Source: Dietzia timorensis (GTDB lineage: Bacteria > Actinomycetota > Actinomycetes > Mycobacteriales > Mycobacteriaceae). Taken from it: a DNA stretch of 64,000 bases. The stretch covers positions 620,001 to 684,000 of the forward strand of contig NZ_CP015961.1 of NCBI RefSeq assembly GCF_001659785.1. The letters run 5' to 3'. The notes under the pieces are model-generated. The model ran no database searches. It was not told where the DNA came from and saw nothing but the letters and a program-made list of their open reading frames with translations. Shown here in pieces: positions 15,572-24,705 of the stretch. A program made the translations under genes and the position numbers. Within the stretch, counting starts at the first letter, position 1. Every line of letters begins with the position of its first letter.

Positions 15572-17440
15572 CTAGCGCACCCCGATCACGACACGCCCGC
15601 CCGCGTGTTCAACGTGAAACATCGACTCGTCAGCAAAAATCTCGGGGTCGAACTCGATCGGCACCTGGCGAATGTTGCCCTTGAGCGGCATCGTGTTGAC
15701 GACCTCGTCGTACGCCCACACTTCGCCATCCGACCCCTTTTCCGGGGTCAGAACGAGTACGTCGGGCCCCGGGAACTCCCCGCCGTGCAGCGCGCCGGCA
15801 AGTTCCCGTCCGCTAGTCGCCTTCGACCACCCCTCGATCAGCCCGTTGCGCTTCTCGTACTCGCCGGTCGGCGCCGCATACGCGGCGGCGGGCGCCTGGA
15901 ATGCCCAGTACGGGTGGAACATGTACAGACTCGTGTCGTCGCTGAGCACCACGAGGTCCTTCGGTTCGGCCCCGCCAGTGACGTCGGAGATCGCCTCCAC
16001 CACGGCCGTCGGTTCCCCCGGCGCGGAGCGGGCTTTGTCGGAGAACTCCGCATCCTCCTCGGACACAGATTGCGCGGCGTGCACGACGATCACCGCGCCG
16101 AGCGCAACGGCGAGGGCTGCCACCTGCGGCCCGCGGTCGTTCGCCTCTCCCCAGGCGCGTGCACGCCGCCAGGCCTCGCGCAACGCGAACACCCCGGCGC
16201 AGGCGAAGGCGAGGGTGATCACCGGCGTGAGCCGGAACGGCAGGAGCGTCGAACCGGTGATCGCGCGCAGCCCGGACAGCGCGAACCAGGCGTAGCCGGC
16301 GAGCACCATGATCGCCAAGGCGAACGCGATCCGGACGATTTCCGGAGACGAAGCGCCCGCGCCCTCCCCGCGCCCGCGGACAGCGCCGCCGACTGTCCAC
16401 GCGAGCCACACCAGCCCGGCGATGCTCATCAGCACGAGACCGGTGCCCGAAAGCATCGGCAGCGGCCATTGCGCCGCGTCCTCGGGCGCGAAATCGGTGG
16501 CCACCGAGCGCTCGTGGCCGTCGCCGCGCAGCACCGCCAGCAGGTACGGCGTCCAAAACAGCAGCGCGATCAGCGCAGACACGATTCCGGCCGCCACCCA
16601 TGACGCCACGATGCGCAGTCGCGTCCCGCGCCCATCGCGCGGGGTGCGGGCGAAGGAAATCGCTGCGCCCGACGTCACGATAACCACTCCGATGGCGGCG
16701 ATAAGCGTGTAGGTAATGGCGGCGAGACCGAGGAATACGCCGGTGTAGGCGAGATAGCGCGGCTCGGCGATGCGTTGCGCCCACACCGCGACCGCGGGCA
16801 GCAACGCGATGAACAGCCAGGAGTAGGGCTCGTACGCGGCGAGCACGAGGCCGACCGCGGCGGTCGACAGCGCGAGCGGCACGGCGATGCGCGAGCCCGC
16901 GAGCGCGCGCCACGCGAGGAACGCGAACGAGGCCGCGAGCGCCATGGTGAAGATCGCGAAGGGCTTGTAGAACTCCCACGCGGGCACGCCGACGAGATCT
17001 GCGATGCGTCCGCCGATCCAGAACCAGCCCGCCGGGTAGAACGGCGCCGCATCCTTATAGAAGGCGTCGGCGAGCGCGGGTGAGGAGGCGAAGCGCCCCA
17101 TGTACGCGACGCGGTTGAGCTGGTCGCCGCCGACGCCGTTGAGATAGTGATTCGTTCCGTAGAGCAGGAACGATTGGTGGATCGCGGAGCCGGCCGCGGG
17201 CGCGAGGAGGCCGGCGATAGTGCGCGACCACTCGGGTAGGCGGCGTGAGCCCGCCGCCCACAGCGCGAGCGCGGCGATCGCGACGATCAGCGTGCCCATC
17301 GCCATCTGCGGCAGGTAGCTTGGGGTCTGGAAGTCTATGAGCGCGGCGCCACCGAGTGCGGCAGCGGTCATGGCGCCGGCGGCGACGACTGCGCCCGCGA
17401 TGCTCGCGGCAGTCCTGCCTATCGTTCTGGCCGTTCCCAC
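15572..17440 (-). CDS. aftA: Galactan 5-O-arabinofuranosyltransferase AftA-like (GT85)
   Basis: The predicted 622-residue protein is a polytopic membrane enzyme with about 11-13 helices and a C-terminal external domain of roughly 180 residues. The region after the third helix (NHYLNGVGGDQLNRVAYMGRF, then DAAPFYPAGWFWIGGR and PAWEFYKPFAI) matches what I know of AftA. AftA adds the first arabinofuranose from decaprenyl-phospho-arabinose to the galactan of the mycolyl-arabinogalactan wall. Length fits (M. tuberculosis AftA is about 640). I chose GTG at 17440 because GGGGAGG lies 8 nt upstream; an ORF start 15 codons earlier is less likely. The gene follows the flippase-like gene by 57 bp, so the two are probably co-transcribed. 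Sure of the family, less of the exact reaction. Confidence 0.82.
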   Translation of the reverse strand: MGTARTIGRTAASIAGAVVAAGAMTAAALGGAALIDFQTPSYLPQMAMGTLIVAIAALALWAAGSRRLPEWSRTIAGLLAPAAGSAIHQSFLLYGTNHYLNGVGGDQLNRVAYMGRFASSPALADAFYKDAAPFYPAGWFWIGGRIADLVGVPAWEFYKPFAIFTMALAASFAFLAWRALAGSRIAVPLALSTAAVGLVLAAYEPYSWLFIALLPAVAVWAQRIAEPRYLAYTGVFLGLAAITYTLIAAIGVVIVTSGAAISFARTPRDGRGTRLRIVASWVAAGIVSALIALLFWTPYLLAVLRGDGHERSVATDFAPEDAAQWPLPMLSGTGLVLMSIAGLVWLAWTVGGAVRGRGEGAGASSPEIVRIAFALAIMVLAGYAWFALSGLRAITGSTLLPFRLTPVITLAFACAGVFALREAWRRARAWGEANDRGPQVAALAVALGAVIVVHAAQSVSEEDAEFSDKARSAPGEPTAVVEAISDVTGGAEPKDLVVLSDDTSLYMFHPYWAFQAPAAAYAAPTGEYEKRNGLIEGWSKATSGRELAGALHGGEFPGPDVLVLTPEKGSDGEVWAYDEVVNTMPLKGNIRQVPIEFDPEIFADESMFHVEHAGGRVVIGVR

Positions 17441-17497
17441 AGCGTGCGCCTCCCCGGATCTCGGCGCGTGCACGCCCCGGTGCACGCCCCGGAAAGT

Positions 17498-18916
17498 CTA
17501 GTGGGCGCCGGCGGCGGCCTCGCGCCTCGCCGTCCGCGCGCCCGCCGCGATGCCGAGACAGTGGACGACCGCGCCGACGATCGGCCCGGCGAGCAGTGCC
17601 AGCGTGGCGCGCGTGTCCAGCTCCAACGGCAGCACGAGCAGCAGCCCCACCGACGCGGCCACCGCGACCCACCAGCCGATGTTGAACACCGCGTGCCGCT
17701 CGAACGCGAGCGCGGCGTTGCCCGAGATCATCAGCGCCGCGGTGCCGACGCTCGCCGCCGTCAACCCCGCGAACACCGCCCCGGGCAGCCCGAACTCGTC
17801 GCCATAGATGAGCCGCACGATCGGGTCCGCGACGATCCAGGCCGCCGCCGCGCCGACAACCCCCACGCCTATGACGGCGGAGAACGGGATCCCCAGAGCG
17901 CGCAGTCCCTGCTCCCGCCGCTCGACGAACCACACGATGATCGCGCTCTGGAAACTCGTGAGCGGCACGAGCAGCGGGGCGCGGGTGAGAAGGATCGCGT
18001 TGATCGTCGCGCCCATGAGCACACGGTCGTCGCCGGCGCCGGCCGTCGCCGTGACGAGTAGCGGGAACCCTGTGACCATGACCGAGGTGCCCGCGCCCGC
18101 CGCCATCGCCTGGATGGTCGAGGTCCAGAACTTCCCGGGACCGACGTCGATGGGGGAGCGCAGGGCCTCGCGGACCGCGGGAAGCGCCGCGACCATCCCT
18201 ATCCAGGTGAGCGCGCCCACAACAGTGGTGATCTCGAACGCGAGGTGCGGCACGCCCAGCGCCCAGGCGGCGAGCGCCGCGAGGAGGCGGAGACCGGCAT
18301 CGATGGTGAGCAGGACGGCGTAGATGTTCCAGCGCTGGGTGCCCGAGAGGGCGCCGGCGACCGCGGCCTGCAAGGAGAAACTGCAGATGCCTGCCGCGAG
18401 GATTGCGACGGCGGCGCCGCCGTGGGGGTCGAGGCCGAGCGAATGCCACGCCGGCCCCGACAGCGCGACGAGCGTGGCGAGCGCGAGACCTACCGCGAGC
18501 CCGGACCACAGCAGGTTGCGGGTGCGGGGTAGAGGGTAGGTGCGGGCAAGAGGGTAGGTCGGGGTGCTACTCGGGGCGGCGATGGCGCGACCTGCGGCGA
18601 GCCCGGATTCCGGGCCGACCGCGATCTCGTGGATCGCGGTGGCGCCGTTCGCGGACTGCGCGATGCCGCGGTCCGTGGCTCCCGCCGCTCCCGCCGCTCC
18701 CGCCGCTCCCGTGGCTCCCGTAACCGTCGTCGCGCTGCGCACCGCTCGCGTCGTTTCCTGCATGAGCCCGTTCGCGACTCCGCCGAGTGCGAAGAACAGC
18801 GCCCAGAAGGCCTGGAAGCCGTCGACGTTTTCCGCGCCGAGCGCGCGGCCCGCGATCGGCAGGATGACAAACCCGGACAGCGCCGCGAACAATGTGGCAA
18901 GCGTCATTGAGCGCAC
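17498..18916 (-). CDS. Polysaccharide/lipid-linked sugar flippase-like membrane protein (MATE/Wzx type)
   Basis: This 472-residue protein has about 12 hydrophobic helices and the look of a MOP-superfamily exporter: a first helix with LATLFAALSGFVILPIAGRALGAE, SGTQRWNIY before a middle helix, and the paired half with PLTSFQSAIIVWFVERREQGL. Wzx-type members flip polyprenyl-linked sugars across the membrane. The GTG at 18916 has GGAAGG nine bases upstream. Between helices 2 and 3 lies a low-complexity insert (about residues 63-125) encoded by tandem repeats, unusual for the family. Directly upstream of aftA, it is a candidate for moving a lipid-linked arabinogalactan precursor, but that role is inferred from position only. 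Confidence 0.72.
   Translation of the reverse strand: MRSMTLATLFAALSGFVILPIAGRALGAENVDGFQAFWALFFALGGVANGLMQETTRAVRSATTVTGATGAAGAAGAAGATDRGIAQSANGATAIHEIAVGPESGLAAGRAIAAPSSTPTYPLARTYPLPRTRNLLWSGLAVGLALATLVALSGPAWHSLGLDPHGGAAVAILAAGICSFSLQAAVAGALSGTQRWNIYAVLLTIDAGLRLLAALAAWALGVPHLAFEITTVVGALTWIGMVAALPAVREALRSPIDVGPGKFWTSTIQAMAAGAGTSVMVTGFPLLVTATAGAGDDRVLMGATINAILLTRAPLLVPLTSFQSAIIVWFVERREQGLRALGIPFSAVIGVGVVGAAAAWIVADPIVRLIYGDEFGLPGAVFAGLTAASVGTAALMISGNAALAFERHAVFNIGWWVAVAASVGLLLVLPLELDTRATLALLAGPIVGAVVHCLGIAAGARTARREAAAGAH
18675..18719. repeat. 9-bp tandem repeat, five units, in coding sequence
   Basis: Five 9-bp units, three GCCGCTCCC flanked by GTGGCTCCC at each end, encode an Ala/Gly tripeptide repeat on the minus strand within the cytoplasmic insert of the flippase-like protein. 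In-frame expansion or contraction is possible. Confidence 0.85.
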
Positions 18917-19035
18917 GTGGGCCGTCCTTCCCGGTCGGATGTTGTCGAGCTTCGACGAGAAACTCTACTGCGCGGCGGCCTCTCGGCGTGCACAGCGTGA
19001 CCGCGGCGTCCTTCGATCCAACTGGACGCCTCTTT

Positions 19036-19098
19036 GTATCGATAGACGCCTAAAAAGGCAACGCAATTTCGGCGTGAATCGATACGAATCGGCGTCTA
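19036..19098. other. AT-rich inverted repeats, two mutually exclusive hairpins
   Basis: In the 263-bp gap between the M1 peptidase and the flippase-like gene, GTATCGATAGACGCC (19036-19050) can pair with GGCGTGAATCGATAC (19071-19085), 13 of 15 positions matching. The end of the same left arm, TAGACGCC (19043-19050), can instead pair perfectly with GGCGTCTA (19091-19098). A small nested hairpin (GCCTAAAAAGGC) lies between. The region is markedly more AT-rich than its surroundings. It could be a terminator, a leader structure for the flippase operon or a protein-binding site. Confidence 0.55.
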
Positions 19099-19179
19099 GA
19101 CGTGAACGGCAACGGGCGGCGGCCCGAAAGCGGCCAGAAAGCGGCCGAAAAGCGGCCCGCACAACGCGGCCGCCGCAGC

Positions 19180-20556
19180 TCAGCTCGGCATCCCCAGCCC
19201 GGCGGGCATGTCCGTTGAGAACAGCCACGTATCCCACAACGGTTCGAGGTCCACGTCGGTCGCGTCCTCGGCCATGTCGATGAAGTCCTCGGTCGTGGCG
19301 GTGCTGCCGCCGAATTCCTCCATCCACTCGCGGATCAGGTCGAAGAACGCGGAGTCGCCGATCACACCGCGGAGCACGTGCAGGGTCAGCGCGCCCCGCT
19401 TGTACACGCGGTCGTCGAACATCAGCGCCGGCCCGGGATCTGCGAGCAGCAGGTCGTGCGGCGAGGACTGCAGGCGGGCGAAGTACTTGAGCGCGTGCGA
19501 GTGCGCGTCGGCCCCGCCGGAGAATTCCGACCACAGCCATTCGGCGTAGCAGGCGAAACCCTCGTGCAGCCAGATGCCCTTCCAGGACTCCGCCGTCACG
19601 GTGTTGCCGAACCACTGGTGGGCGAGTTCGTGCGCGATGAGGCGTTCCTCGGCGTCGCCGGCGACGGCGATGTTGCGGCCGAACGTGGACATGCCCATCG
19701 ACTCGAGCGGGATCTCCAGCTCGTCGTCGGTGACCACGACCTTGTACGAGTCCAGCGGGTACGGGCCGAACAGCTTCTCGAAAAGGTCCATCATCTCGCG
19801 CTGGCGGGCGAAGGACTCGGAGAACTCGCGTCGCAGGTCGGCGGGGATGTAGGCGTGGATGGGCACGTCGCCGCCGGTGATCTGCAGGTGCTCGTAGAGT
19901 CCGATGTTCACCGCCGCGAGATAGGTCGACGTCGGGTACGCCATGTCGAATTCCCACGCGGTCGTGCTGCCGGAGGCCTTCTTGCCGACGAGCTCGCCCG
20001 TACACACCACCTTGTACGGGGAGTCGGTGGTCAGCGCGATCCGCATCGGCGCTTTGGATGCCGGGTGGTCGTCGCAGGGGAACCATGACGCCGCGCCGTT
20101 CGGCTGGTTCGCGACGAGGACGCCCTCGTCGAGCTCCTCCCAGCCGACCTCGCCCCACACGCCCTTGATGGGCCGCGGGTTGCCCGAGTATTTGACGGTC
20201 ACGGTGATCGCGGCGCCGACGGGGATGTCGTCGCCCGCCGTCATCCGGAGTTTGCCGCCGGAATGGCGGAAGCGGGCGAGCTTCGCGCCGACCCACGAGA
20301 CTTTCGACACCGATAGGTGGCGCGAGAGGTCGAGGGAGAAATCGCGCAGCGGCTCGGTGGTGAACAGCGAGATCGTCGCGACGCCGGTGAGGCGATTGGG
20401 CGCGACCCGGTAACTCAGGTCGAGGTCGTACCGCGAGACGCTGTAGCCGTGGTTGCCGGCGTCGGGCAGGTACGGGTCGACCGGGTCGCGGCGCCGCGTC
20501 GAGGCCGGCTTGCTCGGCCGGGACACAGTGTCCTTCTTTACGGGTCTGATCGCCAT
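19180..20556 (-). CDS. M1 family metallopeptidase (zinc aminopeptidase)
   Basis: This 458-residue enzyme has the M1 layout: an N-terminal beta-saddle domain (residues ~30-220), then the gluzincin catalytic domain. HELAH at 309-313 followed by Glu 332 gives the exact HExxH-x18-E zinc site, and LHEGFACYAEWLW follows. The usual exopeptidase GAMEN motif is replaced by LESMGM around 284-289, so substrate recognition must differ from PepN; similar substitutions occur in other short actinobacterial M1 enzymes. It is only 458 residues because the C-terminal ARM domain is absent. No signal peptide is visible. It begins 84 bp after the Pls-like synthetase, same strand, so it is likely in one operon and may act on that product. 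Confidence 0.9.
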   Translation of the reverse strand: MAIRPVKKDTVSRPSKPASTRRRDPVDPYLPDAGNHGYSVSRYDLDLSYRVAPNRLTGVATISLFTTEPLRDFSLDLSRHLSVSKVSWVGAKLARFRHSGGKLRMTAGDDIPVGAAITVTVKYSGNPRPIKGVWGEVGWEELDEGVLVANQPNGAASWFPCDDHPASKAPMRIALTTDSPYKVVCTGELVGKKASGSTTAWEFDMAYPTSTYLAAVNIGLYEHLQITGGDVPIHAYIPADLRREFSESFARQREMMDLFEKLFGPYPLDSYKVVVTDDELEIPLESMGMSTFGRNIAVAGDAEERLIAHELAHQWFGNTVTAESWKGIWLHEGFACYAEWLWSEFSGGADAHSHALKYFARLQSSPHDLLLADPGPALMFDDRVYKRGALTLHVLRGVIGDSAFFDLIREWMEEFGGSTATTEDFIDMAEDATDVDLEPLWDTWLFSTDMPAGLGMPS

Positions 20557-20640
20557 GTGGTGGGCTTCAATCCTGTTGCAGTTCTGAGGTTGTCAAGTCT
20601 AAGCGCGGCGGGCGCCGGCGCCGGCGCCGGTATCCGCGAG

Positions 20641-23600
20641 CTATCCGCGCCACGGCGCAATGGGGTTACCCTGCCAGCGGGTGCCCGGCGGAATCGATTC
20701 GCCGCGCATCACCAGCGAGGCCGGGCCGACGGTGCTGCCGGAGCCGATCGACGAGGCGGGCAGGGTCACGCAATGCGCGCCGAGGGTCGCGCCGGTGCCG
20801 AGTTCGACGGTGTCGAGCTGCATGATCCGGTCGTGGAACAGGTGCGTCTGTACGACGCAGCCGCGGTTCACGGTGCCGCCCGCACCGATCGAGATGAGAT
20901 CCGCCTCGGGCAGCCAGTACGTTTCGCACCATACCCCGCGGCCGATCCGCGACCCGAGGCCGCGTAGCAGCGCGGACAGCACCACGGTGCCGGTCACGGG
21001 CCGCGCGAGCCACGGCACCGCGAGCATCTCGACGAAGGAGTCGGCGACCTCGTTGCGCCACACGAACGAGCTCCACAGCGGCTGCTCGCCGGGACGGATC
21101 GCGCCGACGCTCAGCCACTTCGCGGCGAGAGTTACCGCGCCCGCGACCACGGCCGCGACGATCATGAGCAGGCCGGACAGGACAAGCGCGACACCGAGCC
21201 CGGACTCGTCGGCGATGCGCAGCTGCGCGATGCCGATGCACGCGAGCAGCCAGAACGAGGCGATCACGGGGACCAGGCGCAGCGTCTCCCACGCGCCGCG
21301 CGCGACCTTGAGGCGCCGCGTCGGCGAGTAGGTCTGCGCGTCCTCGGCGCCGCCGGCCACCGCGCGCGGTAGCTGCTGCGGCGGCGAGCCGATGAAGGAC
21401 TGTCCCTTCTTCGCCTTCTCCGGCGCCGACGACAGCACCGCGACGAGCCCGCGCTTGGGCAGTTTGCGGCCGGCCGCCGTCATCCCGGAATTGCCGAGGA
21501 AGGCGCGCTTGCCGATCGTGGACTGCTCGACGCGCATCCACCCCGAGCCCAGCTCGTACGAGCCGACCATCGTGTCGTCGGCGAGGAACGCGCCGTCGCC
21601 GACCGTGGTGAGCGAGGGGATGAGTAGCACCGTCGACGCCTCGACGTCCTTGCCGATTTTCGCGCCGAGCAGGCGCAGCCACGGCGGCGTCAGCATCGAC
21701 GCGTACAGCGGGTACAGCCAGGTCCGCGCGGCATCCATGAGCCGCTCGGTGGCCCACGCCTGCCACGCCACGCGCGAGTGCACGGGATGGAAACCCTCGT
21801 GCATCCGGATCGCCAGGAGCCGGACGCCCACGAGCGTCATCAGCGCGAACAGAACCAATGCACATATGACGGCGGGCACCGACCATGCCGCTGCGAGCGC
21901 AATCGCGGCCCCGTAGGACTCGGCGTCGCCGGTCGCGGCGAGCACGATCGCCATTCCCGCCGCGATCGCCACGAGCGGCATTCCCGCGAGGACCAGGGAG
22001 CTCGCCTTGTACATCGCGGACCAGGCGCGCGAGTGGCCGGCGTATTCGCGCGGCCACACCCGGTAGCGGCGCTTGCCGCGCTTGCGGGCGGGCGAACCCG
22101 AGTAGCGCTTGCGCGCCTTGACCTTGCCGACCACGGCCGAACCGGGCTGCACGAGCGCGCCGTCGCCGACCTCGGCGCCGGGCAGCAACGTCGAGCGCGC
22201 TCCGATGACCGCGCCCTCGCCGACCGTGACGTGGCCGACGACGAGCTCGTCGCCGTCGAGCCAATGCCCCGCGAGGTCTACCTCCGGCTCGATCGAGCAG
22301 TGGTCGCGCAGCGTGAGCATCCCGGTGACCGGGGGCAGGGTGTGCAGGTCGACGCCCTTGCCGATCTTCGCGCCGAGCAGCGATGCGAACACGAGGTTCC
22401 AGCCGGCGGTGCCGATACCGGCCGCGCCGCACGCCTCGACCCAGCGCTCGGCGAACCACAGGCGCAGGTGCACCGAGCCGCCGCGTTGATACCGGCCGGG
22501 CCGGACGCCGCCGAGCAGTGGCCGCGCCACCGCGGCGGCGAGCACGATGCGGCCGATCGGGGTGAGCAGGATGATCGCGAGCACGACGAGCGCGGGCGTC
22601 GGCAACTGCGGCGCCCAGTCTGCGCCGAGCGCGCCGGCGACCCATGCGCCGAGCGCGAACCACGTGCCGATGCGCGCCCCGGAGAGCGTGACGAGAGGGA
22701 GCAGCAGGACGAGTTGCGCCAGCTGCGCACCGAGCGGAACGGGAGTGACGTCGCGCTTCTGGACCTCCGCGACGGGATCGAGGCCGTCGAGGAAATCGGC
22801 GAAATCAGCCAGGCGCGGGCGGTCGTAGAGGTCTCCGACAGTGACCTCCGGGTAGCGCTCGCGCACGGTGGCGATGACATGCGCGGCGGCGAGGGAACCG
22901 CCGCCGAGCGCGAAGAAATCCTCGCCCGCGCCGGACACGTCTGCGCCGACAGCCGAGGACCACATTTCCGCGACCCAGCTCTGCGTGCCCTCGAGTTCGG
23001 TTTCGGGCGCCGAGGTCGACTCCAACGGCCACGGTAGCGCTGCGCGGTCGACCTTGCCGGAGGTGCGGGTCGGCAGTTCGTCGACGAGCGCGAGTCGGGG
23101 GACGACGCCGGCCGGCAGCGATTCGCGCAGCAGGCCCGCGGCGTCCGGGAGGTCGAAGGCGTCGGGGTTGACGGCGACGAGATAGGCGACGAGCACGGAT
23201 GAGCCGGCGTCGGTCTTCTTCACCGCTGCGGCGCCTGCGTGCACGCCCGGCAGCGCCGACACCGCGGTGTCGACCTCGCCGAGCTCGATGCGGCGGCCGC
23301 CGATCTTCACCTGGTCGTCGACGCGGCCGCCGAAATAGAGGCCGTCGGATTCGAGGCGGACGAGGTCGCCGGAGCGGTAGGCCCGTTCCCACCCGAGGCT
23401 CGGCATCGGCGCGTACTTCTCCGCGTCCTTTGAGGGGTCGAGGTAGCGCGCGAGGCCGACGCCGCCGATGACGAGCTCTCCGGTCCCGCCGATCGGGACC
23501 GGCTCGCCGGCGCCGTCGACGACCGCGAGGTCCCAGCCGTCGAGCGGCAGGCCGATGGAGACCTCACCGCTGCCGGTGAGCTGGGCGGCGCAGGCGACGA

Positions 23601-24618
23601 CCGTCGCCTCGGTGGGGCCGTAGGTGTTCCACACCTCGCGACGTCCGCCGGCAACGAGGCGGGCCGCGAGTTCCGGCGGGCAGGCCTCGCCGCCGAGGAT
23701 GACCATGCGCACCCCGGCGAGCATGGAATCCGGCCACATCGATGCGAGCGTGGGGACTGTGGAGATGATCGAAATGTCCCGTTCGAGGAGCCACGGGCCG
23801 AGATCGAGGCCGCTCTTGACGATCGAACGCGGAGCGGGAACGAGGCACGCGCCGTGCGCCCACGCCAGCCACATCTCCTCGCACGAGGCGTCGAACGCTA
23901 CGGACAGCCCGGCGAGCACACGGTCGCCCGGGCCCAGCGGCTGCTCCTGCAGGAACAGGCGAGCCTCGGCGTCCACGAATGCGGCGGCGGAGCGGTGCGA
24001 GACCGCGACGCCCTTGGGCACGCCGGTCGTGCCCGAGGTGAAGATGATCCAGCAGTCATCGTCCGGGCCGGGAGGGCGCGGCGCCTCCGACGTCATACCC
24101 GGGTGGTTGACCTCCGAGGCGGACGTGGTGCGCAGGCCGTCTCCGGTGAACACGGCGGCGACGCCGGCCTGGCCGAAGACGAGCTCGGCGCGCTCGGCCG
24201 GGTCGTCGACGTCGACGGGGACGTAGGCGGCGCCGGCGGCGAGGGTCGACAAGATCGCCAGGTAGAGGTTCGCCGAGCCCGACGGCATGTGGATGCCGAC
24301 GCGTGCACCCGGCGCGACGCCCTGGCCGTGGAGCCAGCGGGACGTTTCGGCGATGTGGGCGTGCACCTCGGAGTAGGTGAGGACACGCTCGCCGTCATCG
24401 ATACAAGCGGCGTCGGGAAACCGACGAACAGCCGACTCGAACACGTCGATGAGCGTGCGAGACGGCGCGGCGTGCGGGGACCGTAAGTAATTCTGTGGAA
24501 TGCCTTGCACTCGTAGAAGGATATCCACTGGCAGGGAAAAGCGCTGCACTGGCGGGGCGGGCGCGGCGCCCGGGCGCCTGGTGTGCGGGGAACCCTGAGA
24601 CGGGATTTCAGGGGTCAT
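20641..24618 (-). CDS. Pls/PosA-type membrane non-ribosomal peptide synthetase (poly-amino-acid synthetase-like)
   Basis: The 1325-residue protein has the order adenylation (about 50-530), peptidyl carrier (about 540-610), then a membrane-bound terminal region. Adenylation motifs: IFTSGTTGVPKG (192-203), FDAS with Asp 243, NTYGPTE, YRSGDL, GRVDDQVKIGGRRIELGE, and TRTSGKVDR with Lys 522. The carrier has LGGGSL with Ser 575 for phosphopantetheine. No condensation or thioesterase domain is present. Instead about six membrane helices separate three left-handed beta-helix blocks rich in IG-x-G hexapeptides. This is the layout of epsilon-poly-lysine synthetase, where the tandem domains join the monomers. 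The pocket, aligned by hand to GrsA-PheA, reads DAESIGTVVK, a cationic-type code. The ATG at 24618 is the best start seen, but its ribosome binding site is weak. Confidence 0.9.
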   Translation of the reverse strand: MTPEIPSQGSPHTRRPGAAPAPPVQRFSLPVDILLRVQGIPQNYLRSPHAAPSRTLIDVFESAVRRFPDAACIDDGERVLTYSEVHAHIAETSRWLHGQGVAPGARVGIHMPSGSANLYLAILSTLAAGAAYVPVDVDDPAERAELVFGQAGVAAVFTGDGLRTTSASEVNHPGMTSEAPRPPGPDDDCWIIFTSGTTGVPKGVAVSHRSAAAFVDAEARLFLQEQPLGPGDRVLAGLSVAFDASCEEMWLAWAHGACLVPAPRSIVKSGLDLGPWLLERDISIISTVPTLASMWPDSMLAGVRMVILGGEACPPELAARLVAGGRREVWNTYGPTEATVVACAAQLTGSGEVSIGLPLDGWDLAVVDGAGEPVPIGGTGELVIGGVGLARYLDPSKDAEKYAPMPSLGWERAYRSGDLVRLESDGLYFGGRVDDQVKIGGRRIELGEVDTAVSALPGVHAGAAAVKKTDAGSSVLVAYLVAVNPDAFDLPDAAGLLRESLPAGVVPRLALVDELPTRTSGKVDRAALPWPLESTSAPETELEGTQSWVAEMWSSAVGADVSGAGEDFFALGGGSLAAAHVIATVRERYPEVTVGDLYDRPRLADFADFLDGLDPVAEVQKRDVTPVPLGAQLAQLVLLLPLVTLSGARIGTWFALGAWVAGALGADWAPQLPTPALVVLAIILLTPIGRIVLAAAVARPLLGGVRPGRYQRGGSVHLRLWFAERWVEACGAAGIGTAGWNLVFASLLGAKIGKGVDLHTLPPVTGMLTLRDHCSIEPEVDLAGHWLDGDELVVGHVTVGEGAVIGARSTLLPGAEVGDGALVQPGSAVVGKVKARKRYSGSPARKRGKRRYRVWPREYAGHSRAWSAMYKASSLVLAGMPLVAIAAGMAIVLAATGDAESYGAAIALAAAWSVPAVICALVLFALMTLVGVRLLAIRMHEGFHPVHSRVAWQAWATERLMDAARTWLYPLYASMLTPPWLRLLGAKIGKDVEASTVLLIPSLTTVGDGAFLADDTMVGSYELGSGWMRVEQSTIGKRAFLGNSGMTAAGRKLPKRGLVAVLSSAPEKAKKGQSFIGSPPQQLPRAVAGGAEDAQTYSPTRRLKVARGAWETLRLVPVIASFWLLACIGIAQLRIADESGLGVALVLSGLLMIVAAVVAGAVTLAAKWLSVGAIRPGEQPLWSSFVWRNEVADSFVEMLAVPWLARPVTGTVVLSALLRGLGSRIGRGVWCETYWLPEADLISIGAGGTVNRGCVVQTHLFHDRIMQLDTVELGTGATLGAHCVTLPASSIGSGSTVGPASLVMRGESIPPGTRWQGNPIAPWRG

Positions 24619-24705
24619 CCCCGATGTGTAGGCCCAGGGCGGCGAGAAGACTGGAGGGCACCGGCCGGGACAGATGTTTCGGCGACGACACCGAAGGAGA
24701 ACCCC

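Noticed and set aside
15515-16603. Plus-strand open frame of 362 codons
   Set aside because: It is antisense to aftA, His/Arg/Glu-rich, without recognised motifs.
18965-20296. Alternative frame over the M1 peptidase gene
   Set aside because: Arg-rich shadow frame; the HExxH-x18-E peptidase frame is clearly the coding one.
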